The position numbers and the translations under genes are program-made. Source: Saprolegnia diclina VS20 (lineage: Eukaryota; Oomycota; Saprolegniomycetes; Saprolegniales; Saprolegniaceae). Taken from it: 38,274 nucleotides of DNA. A model generated the notes under the pieces. That model ran no database searches, was not told the DNA's origin, and saw only the letters and a program-made list of their open reading frames with translations. Below are positions 1 to 10,093 of this stretch, piece by piece. The stretch's first letter is position 1, and each line of letters begins with the position of its first letter. Where the stretch lies: NCBI RefSeq assembly GCF_000281045.1, contig NW_008246119.1, forward strand, positions 192,135 to 230,408, given 5' to 3'.

Positions 1-450
1 CACCGACTGCTTGGTCCAGTCGACGGTGCTAACGACGATGCCGCTGACAGCGCTGCGATTCAAAGCGGCGGCCGGCGGGAGAGGTATCGATGGTGACACC
101 GGCGATGACGACGACGACACGAACTGAGCAAACTCGTTGTCCGTGAGCAGCGCAAACTTGGTCAAGTGGCTAAAGGTGGCGTGTGGGTTGGCCGCCTGCA
201 GAGCGGGAAGCCGGTCCTTGGCCGCCTTCAAGCGCCGGAGGAGATCGTCGGTCGTCAAGGTTCCTCGCACCAGCTTCATGGCCGCGCGCACGTGGTCGTC
301 GTGGCCAAACTTTTGTTGCCAGAGCGTCAAGTCATGCGAGAGCTTATGGCGCTCGTCGGCCGAGATGTGGAGCGCACCGATGGTCGTTGCGCTCGAGAGA
401 AAGAGGGCGCCGATGGCGGCCATCGAGAGAAGCACCCAGTCAAAGTACAT
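1..450 (-). CDS. Papain-family (C1A) cysteine protease, 5' part, runs off window
   Basis: The minus-strand frame from ATG 450 is open to base 1 (150 codons, no stop), so the gene continues outside the window. The product starts with a hydrophobic signal peptide (MYFDWVLLSMAAIGALFLSS), so it should be secreted or vacuolar. It continues with an inhibitor I29-like prodomain (residues about 35-105, containing TFSHLTKFALLTDNEF), a Ser/Pro-rich linker, and the start of the mature enzyme at VDWTKQSV, which matches the VDWR start of papain-like enzymes. The catalytic Cys and His lie outside the window, so activity cannot be judged. It is a close paralog of the copy at 1639-2682 in the same orientation: a tandem duplication. 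Family assignment is by recognition of the prodomain and mature start. Confidence 0.8.
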   Translation of the reverse strand, partial: MYFDWVLLSMAAIGALFLSSATTIGALHISADERHKLSHDLTLWQQKFGHDDHVRAAMKLVRGTLTTDDLLRRLKAAKDRLPALQAANPHATFSHLTKFALLTDNEFAQFVSSSSSPVSPSIPLPPAAALNRSAVSGIVVSTVDWTKQSV

Positions 451-1638
451 TGCACGCCGCCCGGCGAAACGTGATCTTCTGCGGTTGAAGTACAAAGCTG
501 CTGACCGGTGGTGCGTCACGCGCCGGAAAACAATCTGGCGCGGCCCATCAATGCTTCAACATCAAGAACGATGAAGTACCTTGGTCGAGGAAGGATACGC
601 TCGATGTGGAGGTTGCTGCGTGAGGAGGGCTGCTGTCGCATGGCCTTTTGCCAAGCGTTGGTGCGTCGACGCCTGAGGAATGCTCACGGACTATGGGATG
701 ACGATAGAGAGCATCGTGCTGCGCTCTTGCAAGAGCCCGTCGTTGGCGTTGGTCGCTCGGCCTGTCCAGTCTGTGATGGTGCCACCTGCAAAAGCCTAAT
801 TGAAGCGTACGTTTCGGTCCGAAAATCCTTCGTTTGGCCTGGTTCAGGTTGAATTTGCCAATGCAGTACACACACTATATACATTTCTTGATATCGTGTG
901 ATGTAAAAGGGGTATATGGTGTTACACGACAAATTCACGCTATCACGAGCGGTTTTACCGTAAATATACGCCAGCTCGTACGAACTCATTCAAAATTATG
1001 CGGAAACACGTGGTATTATGCGGATTTCTACGCGCCATGCAGAAATCAAGCCACTGGACTCGGTGTCAGGCGTGTTCCGCTTGCAAGTACATGAGGAACA
1101 CCGACTTTTGCAAACGCAGCAATGGTAGAATTTACGGTCAATTTGGAAATTAAGACCGTACTTATACAGGATCAAATTCTTTAGTATTGGCTCTGTTCTA
1201 CTTTGTTTTCAAAGTTGACATCACAAATGACTTTGATGATCGTATGTGACCACGTCCGTTGACTCGGGATGTCGGCCAGAAGCTCGAATTGAGTTTTGAG
1301 TTGCTGGCTCTTGATGAACGTCCACCGTTGCTATTCCAAGACGGTGTGAGCGGACGCTGGTGTTATGAGAAGTCCTTTGTTCATTTTCTTTCATTTTTCT
1401 ATATTTTCACACGAGCTCTCTCCACCTCTAAATACTCGATGACCCCTTGCGTCCCACGAAGCTCCAACCTGTTGTCGCTGCCTTGCTAAAACATTCGACG
1501 AACCTAGGTCATCAATAGTCTCAACACTTCACTTGGTCTCCAACACTGGACGACTAAACTACAACGTCCTACGTGGCACGCTCCCGTGGCTGCGACGTCG
1601 GTCGAGGCAGTTGGCGCACGCATATGCCGGGTCGATGA
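451..1638. other. Intergenic region, no gene recognised
   Basis: This lies between the 5' end of the first protease copy and the 3' end of the second. The part nearest 450 should hold the first copy's promoter. Bases about 840-1500 are clearly richer in A+T than the coding parts of the window. Open frames here are short, unrelated to any family I know, and overlap on both strands, so I call none. Confidence 0.6.
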
Positions 1639-2682
1639 CTACGGTTGGTCGGGGAGCGTCGCCTTACTGGCACCCACTGGCGGAAGCATCGAGTAGGCGA
1701 GGTACATGGCGAGCTTGCACGTGCCTTCGTCGTTGCTATCGCTGCGCCCGAGCCGAATGTCGCCGCGCTCGCCCCAGTTGGTGCCCCACGCATTGCGCAG
1801 CTTGAAGAAAGGGAGGGTATTGAGGTTGTAGCCAGCGTCATGGATGCCGTAGCCGACGACGAGCATGGCTTGGTCGACGTACTGCGTCGGCGGACACCAC
1901 GTGACGATACCGCCCCCGTACGACTTCCACACGCTGTTGAGCGTCGTGACGTACGCAACGACGGGCTGCAACTCGAGCTGTTTCGCGAGCGCGTCTTCGC
2001 CGCGCATGGTCACGATGGGACCGGCCTGGAGCGAAATCGTCCCGGCGCACTTGGCGTTGTCGCTGCAAAACGCAGCCGACCCCGTCACGCCCGACGTGTA
2101 CGGGATCGCCGACTCGCTGCACAAGGCGCTCGGTTGCGACACGAGCCACCGCATCGCATGCTGCGCAAAGCCAGCGCCTTTGCAGCCGTCCGTGCCGCTC
2201 GGGTACGAGCAGCTCAAGACCTGTTGCGCCGAGAGGTTGATGGCGTCGCCCGTCGTGAGGCAGTGCGTGGACGAGACGGCCGCCGCCGCCACGATCGCCC
2301 AGTTGCTACCGCAGTTGCCTTTGAACTTGACGGGCGGCACGCAAATCGACCTCGTAGTCCAGTCGACCGAGTAGGCGTCCATGGCGCCGCCAACAGCTGC
2401 ACTGCGATTTGAGCGGTGGGTCGATGCCGGTGCAGCAGGCAATGGCGGGACGACCGACGCCGATGCAGAGCCCGACACGAACCGCGCAAACTCGTTGTCC
2501 GTGAGCAGTGCAAACTTGGTCAAGTGGCTAAAGGTGGCATACGGGTTGGCCGCACGAAGCGCCGGCAGCTGGTCCTTGGTCACCTTCAAGCGCCGGAGGA
2601 GGTCGTCGGTCGTCAAGACTCCTCGCACCAGCTTCATGGCCGCGCGCAAATGGTCGTCATCACCAAACTTCTGTTGCCAGAA
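1639..2682 (-). pseudogene. 5'-truncated, catalytically dead papain-like protease copy
   Basis: The frame is open from a TGA at 2701-2703 to the TAG at 1639-1641. Homology to the copy at 1-450 begins abruptly at the WQQKFG codons (about 2682). The signal peptide and start codon are missing, and the first ATG in frame is at 2637. The prodomain (FSHLTKFALLTDNEF) and a full C1A mature domain follow. The active-site segment reads VKFKGNCGSNWAI where papains have VKNQGSCGSCWAF, so the oxyanion Gln is Lys and the nucleophile Cys is Asn. The His motif reads VDQAMLVVGYG, so the catalytic His is Gln. The structural Asn in RNAWGTNWGE is kept. This is either a pseudogene of a tandem duplicate or a pseudoprotease with an unseen upstream exon. 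The roughly 330-codon open frame argues that the loss is recent or that selection persists. Confidence 0.75.
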
Positions 2683-3698
2683 TAACGAGTTTGGATAGCT
2701 TCAAGTTACTGGACATACCGTTCTCGAGGTATTCGAAGCCCATCGTCTAAAATAACGTCGCGGATTTCGGATTCGAGCTGTTCTATCCACAACATGAAGC
2801 ACAAGCCGCATCAAGGAGCCAAATGACGGAGCAATAGCCCAACGATCGGGTACGACGCCACCGCGAAAGAGGCTCATGCATGATAACTAGCGAGTGCAAG
2901 GTACCTGGAAGCTTCTTGATCCACGCACAGTCGCAGCAACGATTTGCGCAACTACGGCAACCACAATGTACGATTCCTACTTTGGTATCGACGACGCGCT
3001 GAACATCGTTGGCATCTTTGACGACCATGGTTCGTACGGTGAGCTCTACTCGTCCAACGAAACTAGTATCGTACACGCAGGTCCCAGCGTACCTCCGCAA
3101 AAGTCCGAGTTTGACGCTCCACGTGCGCTCTCGGGTGCCTTTTTGCGGGCCCACCTGCACGTAGCGGCCTTTGTTTCCTCTGTTCGAGAAAGCACGCGTC
3201 GGCAATGTGCTGTAGCTCGTCGACGCCATGCCCATCAACGTTTTACCCACTGTCGTTTGGTTGGGAAAAGACACCAGGTGATCTAGTCGTTGGTTGCGTC
3301 GTCCGCACTCCTTCCACTAGACAGACGTCTCGGTGTCAGATTTGTCGAGAATTGCCGCGTTGTGATCAGGTGCAAGTCCCGGAAGCATTCGTCGAGCTCT
3401 TCTGTCTTGACCACATCCCTTGAGAGCTGGTGTGTGCTAAACCCAGCCAACGACTGAGAAGAGCCGACCAATCACGCCGCTGTAGCGGTACCGTACTGTC
3501 CTCGACCGGAGCCCGACCAAGAAGGATGCACCGTCCATATTGTCTTGTGTGTCGTCGACGCATGCATGGGTTGGTGGTTCCTACGAGGGTTAGGGTTTCT
3601 CTCGAGCCAGGCCAGCGCGTAAAGGGTGGAGGTGCCTTTGTACGGCCACCGGCAAAGAAAATCAACAGTAGGCACTGCGAACGTTAGGATTCTAGTGG

Positions 3699-3771
3699 CA
3701 TCTAGTAGTCTAGTTGTTAAGGCGCTGGTGTAAAACCCAGTTGGTGCTGGGTTCGATCCCCGGTGGTGCCA
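3699..3771 (+). repeat. tRNA-like element (degenerate tRNA or tRNA-derived SINE head)
   Basis: A good A box/D arm is present (TAGTCTAGTTGTTA; D stem GTCT at 3708-3711 pairs with AGGC at 3720-3723), along with a perfect T arm and B box (CTGGG TTCGATC CCCGG, 3747-3763). The spacing between them is tRNA-sized and the variable loop is normal. Two parts fail. The anticodon stem leaves an eight-base loop instead of seven, so no anticodon can be read safely. The seven bases before the A box do not pair with TGGTGCC at 3764-3770, although GGCATC two bases further upstream nearly does. There is no clear T4 terminator just downstream. Intact Pol III boxes with a damaged tRNA fold fit a pseudo-tRNA or a SINE 5' end. 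Confidence 0.55.
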
Positions 3772-5236
3772 CGACTTTCCGATTCTACGCGGGTGTGGTT
3801 CAAAAGACATTGCATCTATTTGGACCATATGCACCCGCGTATAATGTCTGGCGCATGGCGCAAGGGTCCTCGAACCCAAGCAAAATGCCCGTGGAAAGAT
3901 CTTTTTCTCTTATTCACTCTTGCCAGCGACACCTACCTGCAGCTAGGATGCACCGAGTAGACCTGCTCATAGATGTTGATGCTGTACATATAGCTAGTGG
4001 CACATAGGTACGTCGCGCCACGGGTTGAGCGGCGCAACGGCCAGGCGCGGCGCGTTGACCTTGCGTTGCAGCTGCTGCACTTGGCCGCAATACGCTCACC
4101 TTGTCGGTCACGGCAAAGTTGCCACTCGACAACCGTATCAATCCATCGACTTGATACAATGCAATGTGTCGATTTGGATCACCGAGTTGGCGTGACGAGG
4201 CACGTGTATTTGCACCGACGTGAGCCGGATGGTCGGTGGCGCTTGCAGGGACGACGTCATCCTTGTGCCCACTCTGAAGGATGTTGATACAGACGTACAA
4301 GCGCAGAGACTGGTTGCTCTTTCTCGACTGAATACGGTTTGCAACGGAAAGCTTTGGCTCGTCATTCGGCCAGTCTTCCCAATGCAGAGAGAGTGCGACC
4401 ATTGCTCGCGTGACGCCAAGCACGAGGGCCACTCTTGCGCTGAAACGTGGAGGCTGATCCGACAGAGCGCTGCACACAACCCTGCCTGGGACTGGACAGT
4501 AGTCGTTCGTCTGACGGTGCTCCCCTTCCTACGACGCAGAAGGTACTTGACGAATGCTCATCGTTGCAGCATCGATAGCAAGCGCTGCCGAGCTAACTTT
4601 GGACGAGCGCCACGAGCACCGTTTGTCGATAGCGATCGTACCTGCGCAGTTGCGCTGACAATCCGGCAACGAGGTACTCCCTACAAACGCGAGCTCAACC
4701 GACAGGCGAAAGGAACGCATTTCGATTCCACGCTGCGAGCAGCACGTTCCGGATCTCACGACTCTTTGGAGCAATTGCCACATCCAGTTGTTGAACTTGC
4801 ATATCTTTGCGGCGGCAGTCGCCATCCCAGGGGCAATAATTCCCAGGGGCTGCTTCGTGCAGCAGTATCCTCCATGCAGCCTCGTGCATAACGAGCGCCG
4901 ACGGCTGCGGCGGCTCGTGTGAGACACGCACTGGCGCATGCTCCGGCCCTTTCGGTTCAGCGCGTCGCTCATCGCGATGTCGCACGCCCATGCAAGGCCT
5001 GGCCACGGCGCTGTGATCGAGTAGCCTCTTGACGCCATTCTGCACCGCCGTTGCCTTGCTCTGCGGCTGGCTGCGCCACAGCTGCCGAGATGCCAGCATG
5101 ATTGTGCTAGGCCGTTCGATGGTACTCGTTTAGGAGAATTCCAACAAGATATTCCTTCAAAACAAGGTTTATAATACGGTTACGAGGGAGTAGTCCGGGA
5201 AATATCACTTGCGCTTGCATCTATCAACGGCGCGGG

Positions 5237-5241
5237 CCAAT
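5237..5241 (+). promoter_or_regulatory. CCAAT box upstream of the lipase gene
   Basis: The motif GGCCAATCA sits about 69 bases upstream of the ATG at 5306. That is a usual distance for a CCAAT box, and it supports 5306 rather than 5575 as the start of this gene. Seen directly; function inferred. Confidence 0.35.
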
Positions 5242-5305
5242 CACCGCGACCAAGGAATTCAGCGGATGCACTTCCGCATAGCAGTCATTTGCCAATTCGC
5301 CGACG

Positions 5306-8275
5306 ATGGCCAAGCACTTGGTCCTGCTAGCGGCGCTGGCGCTCGTCGCCTCGGTGGCAGCGATCGATGCGACCGACGACTCGATGAACACGTGCACGGG
5401 CGGCGGCGCCTTTGGCATGTTCCGCCGCCAGCCCGGCTGCGCGATCAACAACTGCCAGTGCTTTCCCGTGCTCTTCCAATGCGACGCGACGCTCGGCGAC
5501 GGCATTGGCCAGTGCGTCCTCTCGAGTACGACTCCGTTCTGATATGTACCTACGTCGAGGAGCGCTCATACGATATGCCATGCATAGACTCGGGCTGGGC
5601 GTTTATGATTGCAGTGCTCCTCATCAACCTCATCGTGCCGGGCGTGACGCTCCTCAAGCACGCGTACGAGGACGGCAAGGTCACCAAGCAGCAGCGCGCC
5701 AACAAGCACAACATCCACAACGTGGCGCACGGCGAGACGCAGCTCTCGCTGCAGGACGACGTCGCGCCCGCCGATGGCATCATCCCCAACAGCGAGCTCT
5801 ACATCAGCCTCAAGAAGTTTGGCAAGAGCGTCCCCGACACCGCGTACGGTCTCGACACGACCGCCAAGATCTTCATGGAGACCATGTCCAAAGGTATCCT
5901 CCTCGTCGTCGCTTCGATTCTCACATGGTCATACAGGTTGGATCCAGTATGTGTTCTACTCGCTCATTGCTGCGTTCGCGTTTTGCCTCCTCCTGCTCTG
6001 GGTGCCCTTCGAGATGGCGCAGACCAACGTCGTGCTGCACCCGACGGCCGTCGTTTCCGTCAACAGCTCGTCGTACGACCTGCACACGGCCGTCAACACG
6101 AACCTGCCGACCGCGATTCGGTTCGTATCGCTTGAAGGCGACTTTTGCGCGTCGTCGGCCAACTTGCTCGCGCCCAACGGCCTCAGCACGCTCCACGTGG
6201 CCTACGACATGGCGTTCAGCGTCGATGAGAATGCCATTTTGCAGTCGTTTGACGGCGCCAAGTCGCTCGGCTGCACCTGTGTCAACGGCGTCTGCGCGCT
6301 CGTGCCGTCGCAGTCGTCGACGATCGACGGTCTCCTCCCGCTCGTGTACTTTCCATGGTACCAAGACATCTCCAAGCCGTTTGCGCTAGAGAATAAGAAC
6401 CACTCGTTCGAGCTCAACGCGACGTTCACGATCTCGGCGCCGGGCCGGCCGCAGTCGACAGCGTTGCAGCCGATCCCGACCTTGTCGCTTGTCGCGCACC
6501 ACTCGTACGTCGAGAAGATCACGGACGCTGTCGACTTTGTCGTTTGGGTCCTCGACTTTGCGTTCTTCGGCCTCTGGTTCTACCTCAACCGAGCGGCCAA
6601 GCAGCCCAAGGATTCGCACAACATCCCCGAGCGCAAGGTCGTCATCTTCATCCTCTTCACCAATATCCTCAGCTCGGTCCCGATCTTCTACCTCTCCAAC
6701 TGGTTCAACATCCACGCGACGAACCAAACCATCTACCTCTTCTCGCACGTCTGGACGTCGTCGGCGACCGGGCTCTGGCTCCTCGGGCTCCTCTTTGCGA
6801 TCGACATGCAGCGCAAGCGCGTCTTCACGTTCCGCTTCGTCTGCGTCAAAGTGTCGGTCGGGCTCTTCGGCCTCATCACGTACATTGTCTCGTTCTACTT
6901 GGCGCCCGTGTACATTTCGTCGATCGTCGACTTTTTACTCGCGATGCTCGCGGCCGCCGTCTTTCGCGGTGTCATGGTCAACGTCCGCAACCAGCTGCGC
7001 AACCAGAGCTACATCCGGACGCGGCCGGAGCAGCTCACGGCGCGCCTCCTCTACTACATTGGCATGGCCGTCACCTACATCTTTATCGCGGTGGCGATCG
7101 TCGCGGACCCGGTGCCCCGCGTCTCGACGTTCATCTCGCGGTATGCACTCATGACGGACCTCTCGATGCAGATCATGCTGCGCACGTGCACGTGGGTCAT
7201 CCTCCTCGTCTTCCTGCCGCCCACGTACGTCAACCCGGCCAAGGCGGTGTACTATGGCCGTGAACGCTCGTCGTTGCCGCACTTGACCAACGGCGCGATG
7301 CGCGATTTCGAACTTGCGCACCTCAAGCAAGCGGTGGCCGCGCAGTCCAAGACCTTTGTCGGGCAGTCGTACGGCGGGAGCGATGTGAACGCGTGGAAGG
7401 CGCCGCATGCGTTCTGCATCGAGACTGGCGTCCGCATGTACAACATGGCGACGGCCGTCTACGAGCCGTTGGACCTCGACGTGTTTGCGCAAGACGAGCT
7501 GAGCTTGGTGACCGAGCTCTACGACGCCGGCACCGACACGTACGGCTACGTGCTCCGCGGCCACCAGCGCATCGTGGTCGTCTTCCGCGGTACGGCGAGC
7601 GCCAAGAACGCAGTGACCGACGTCAAGTACAACCTCGTCGCGACCGACTTTGCTGCGCACAACCAGCCCGAGCTCGAAAAGATCCGCGTGCACACAGGCT
7701 TCTGGACCGCGTACAACACGGTGCGCGCCGACCTCCAGCGCGCGGTGAGCGAGACGCTGAAAGAGATGGGCCGCGACGTCCAGCTCTACTTTACGGGCCA
7801 CTCGCTCGGCGGTGCGCTCGCGACGCTTGCGTCGTTTGATGTTGCGTACACGACCAACTTGGACGTCGTCATGTACAACTTTGGCTCACCCCGCGTCGGC
7901 AACCACGCGTTTGCCAAGGTGTATAACAAGCTCGTGCCCAATGCGTATCGCATCGTCAACGACGGCGACGCGGTCGTCGGCAACCCCAAGCGCGTCTTGC
8001 ACGCCTATTGCTCGCGCAATTTGCGCTACAAGCACGTGGGCACCGTCATCTTGCTCTCGTCGCGCGCGTCCGGCGTGTTTGTGCTCGACCCGAACATTGT
8101 CGAGATGGCGTTCATCGCCAAGCTGCGCAACAACGGCCTCTCGCACCTCATGTCGAGTTACCAGGTCATGCTCAACAAGGGCGTTGACTGGATCAACCGC
8201 GAAGAACTCCAGAAGCTCGCCAAGGAGGCCAAGCTCGGCGCCGACTCGGAGCGCACGCCGCTCATGTACGCCTAG
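5306..8275 (+). CDS. Multi-pass membrane class 3 lipase with secreted Cys-rich N terminus
   Basis: Exons 5306-5525, 5588-5893 and 5937-8275 give 954 residues. Order: signal peptide (MAKHLVLLAALALVASVAA); a six-Cys segment to about residue 73; a membrane helix (AFMIAVLLINLIVPG); a soluble stretch; then about eight more predicted membrane helices; then a class 3 (Rhizopus lipase/DAG lipase-like) domain. The catalytic serine is in TGHSLGG, near residue 798. The Asp is in NDGDAVVGNP and the His probably in YKHVG. It should hydrolyse acylglycerols or phospholipids at a membrane. The second join (MSK|GWIQYVFYS) is certain. The first removes the stop at 5540 with a 62-nt GTAC...ATAG intron in phase. 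Without it, a 78-residue secreted peptide would end only 32 bases before a second ATG at 5575, giving an 885-residue lipase. Confidence 0.85.
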
Positions 8276-8543
8276 TCGATTCTCTAGACGGGATAAGAAC
8301 TCGGATGTTGCAAACTTGATGGTGTTGATACAATGGCTTTGCCGATGTCGTCGCCACGAGGTGGCCCTTTGGAGAGGCACGTCGGTCTCGGCTTGCTTGC
8401 CTTGGCTGGTGTGCGTCGAGTCGACTGTACTACCGGTACCAAGGCCAAAGCTTGTGGCTTTGGTGCTACGTTGCTGGTCCGCTTCATCACTTGATGTAGC
8501 CGAAAGACGTTTCGGATACGATCGCCATTGGTGTCGAAGTTGC

Positions 8544-9799
8544 ATGGAGCGGCGAGGCATTGACGAGCTCGAGCAAGACACGGCGGGCGCCGAGGACCTG
8601 AGTCCCGACGAGATCACGGCGCTCCTGTTTCCTGTCGCGTGGCAAAGCTACCATCGATTTGCGGTCGCGTACTCGAAGCTAGCGCTGCGCGGCTGGGTCA
8701 AGCAGCCGTCGCCGTCGTGCGCAGCCGCGTCATTAGGTACTCCTGTGACGAGTCACCCGTTGAGTGGCATTGCGTAGCGGGCGCTTTGAACACGTTGCAC
8801 GAATACGGTCGCGACCACCCGGCAGCCTTCTCCACGCGCCATGTCCTCGATGTCTACTGCCATCTCTTCCGCGACAAGATCAACCGGCAACGCGCGCAGC
8901 TCGAGACGCTGCTGGCGCACAGCCTCGCGTCGCTCGAAGCGGCCGTGGAGCAGTCGTTGGCGGCCGAGGGTCTCCGGCTCGGCGTACTTCCTCCCAATCG
9001 CAAAAATAAGTCGACCTTGAGCGTTGTCATGGGCTAGGGAGTCGGAGACGCCAAAGTCTCCAAGAAAAGTCGTCGACGACACGTTGCAGCGTGCGTGGCG
9101 CACCTTGCGTCGGACGAAACCAGTGTATTCCGGGCCCTTACAAGCGCAGTCGTTGCAGTCGAGGATGCTGCTGCGACGCCAGACGACGCTGGCGACGACG
9201 ACGCCGTTGCGACCGAGCTCTCACTGGGAAGCGACCGATGGCGGCCGGCGCTCGATACCTATTTCCATCGCCTCGACGGCCTCGCCAAGCTCGAGCGCGA
9301 CGACAAGCCGAGCACCGCGATCTGTGGCAACCACACGCTCCTGGAAGCTGCCAACTACATCTTCAGCACGTCACCACCAGCCTCCGCGAGCCGGCTGGCG
9401 ACGCTGAAAGGACGCCATTTCATGGGCAAGTCGCTTCGAGGCGTCCAGGTCGAGTGTGTTGCGAGCGCAAGCGACAACAACACCGGGCGTCTTGAGGTGC
9501 TTTGGCGCGCGCTCTGGGCGGCGTTCACCGACGACAACACAGGTACCCACAGCTGCACGATTCGTCGAAGACACAATTAGAGACTAGTGCTTCTCTTCCA
9601 CTTGACCAACCACTATGCCCTCCTCTTTGCGCTGCGCGAGTGGGTCGACGAGACAAGCGGCCACGTGCGGCAGGTGCTCACGGCGCGAAAGGGCCAGCGA
9701 CCCACCGCCTGGATCGACTTTGACGACGTCCACCGCATGCTTTGCGGCTGGGGCGGCTACCGCATCCTTGCATTTCAACGAACGACGACGAGAGTCTAG
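8544..9799 (+). CDS. BIVM-like protein (basic, Ig-like variable motif family), four exons
   Basis: Exons 8544-8668, 8737-8983, 9038-9542 and 9588-9799 join in frame to 362 residues. The introns are 68, 54 and 45 nt, all GTAC...TAG. The last exon is the diagnostic part: [18 protein letters not shown] followed by [18 protein letters not shown] and [10 protein letters not shown]. This resembles the C-terminal block of BIVM proteins, found from protists to vertebrates. Their biochemical function is not established, so I give none. The middle holds an acidic, Ala-rich linker near residue 150. The first intron has an alternative placement (8697-8752, acceptor GAG) that also keeps frame; I prefer the one matching local splice sites. 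The family name is from memory of the conserved motif, hence moderate confidence; the gene structure is more certain. Confidence 0.65.
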
Positions 9800-10093
9800 T
9801 TAGTACAAGTCTAGTCGAATGATCAAATGTGCCATCTTTTCCACCTCAACGAGATACACTGTTTGGCCGTGGACCTATATCGTAGCAGCCTGAACCCAAG
9901 AGCGGCAGCAACCGATGCGCTCACTGCCGGGCTCATCCCAGACAATACCGACCGCTACGACACCGCTCGCACCACGGATCCTCGCAGTGAGCAGTGGCTG
10001 GTTCACTTGCCCGAGCGCGCCAGCTTTGAGTCGGAGCTTTTGGCTAGAAAAGCTGTTACAATGACAACTTGTGTTCAGATGCTTCGTGTTGAC

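Larger units (their letters stand above)
2704..5305. other. 2.6 kb without a recognisable gene
   Basis: This stretch is lower in GC than the genes around it. Open frames occur on both strands (for example 2783-3274 minus, 3914-4477 minus, 4220-4891 plus, 4529-5038 minus), but they overlap one another, are rich in Arg, Ser and Cys, and show no family motif. I found no pair of exons joined by the GTAC...TAG introns that mark the real genes here. A tRNA-like element lies near 3699-3771 and a CCAAT box near 5237. Decayed genes or transposon remnants are possible but cannot be identified. Confidence 0.5.

Noticed and set aside
3699-3771. A functional tRNA gene
   Set aside because: The acceptor stem next to the A box does not pair, the anticodon loop has eight bases, and no anticodon can be read with a proper U33 context.
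4220-5099. Open frames of 130-220 codons on both strands (4220-4891 plus; 4529-5038 and 4695-5099 minus)
   Set aside because: They overlap each other, lack motifs, have unusual composition, and cannot be extended by plausible introns.
8984-9037. A premature stop in the BIVM-like gene at 9035
   Set aside because: The stop is the acceptor TAG of a 54-nt GTAC...CTAG intron; the frame continues on the other side.
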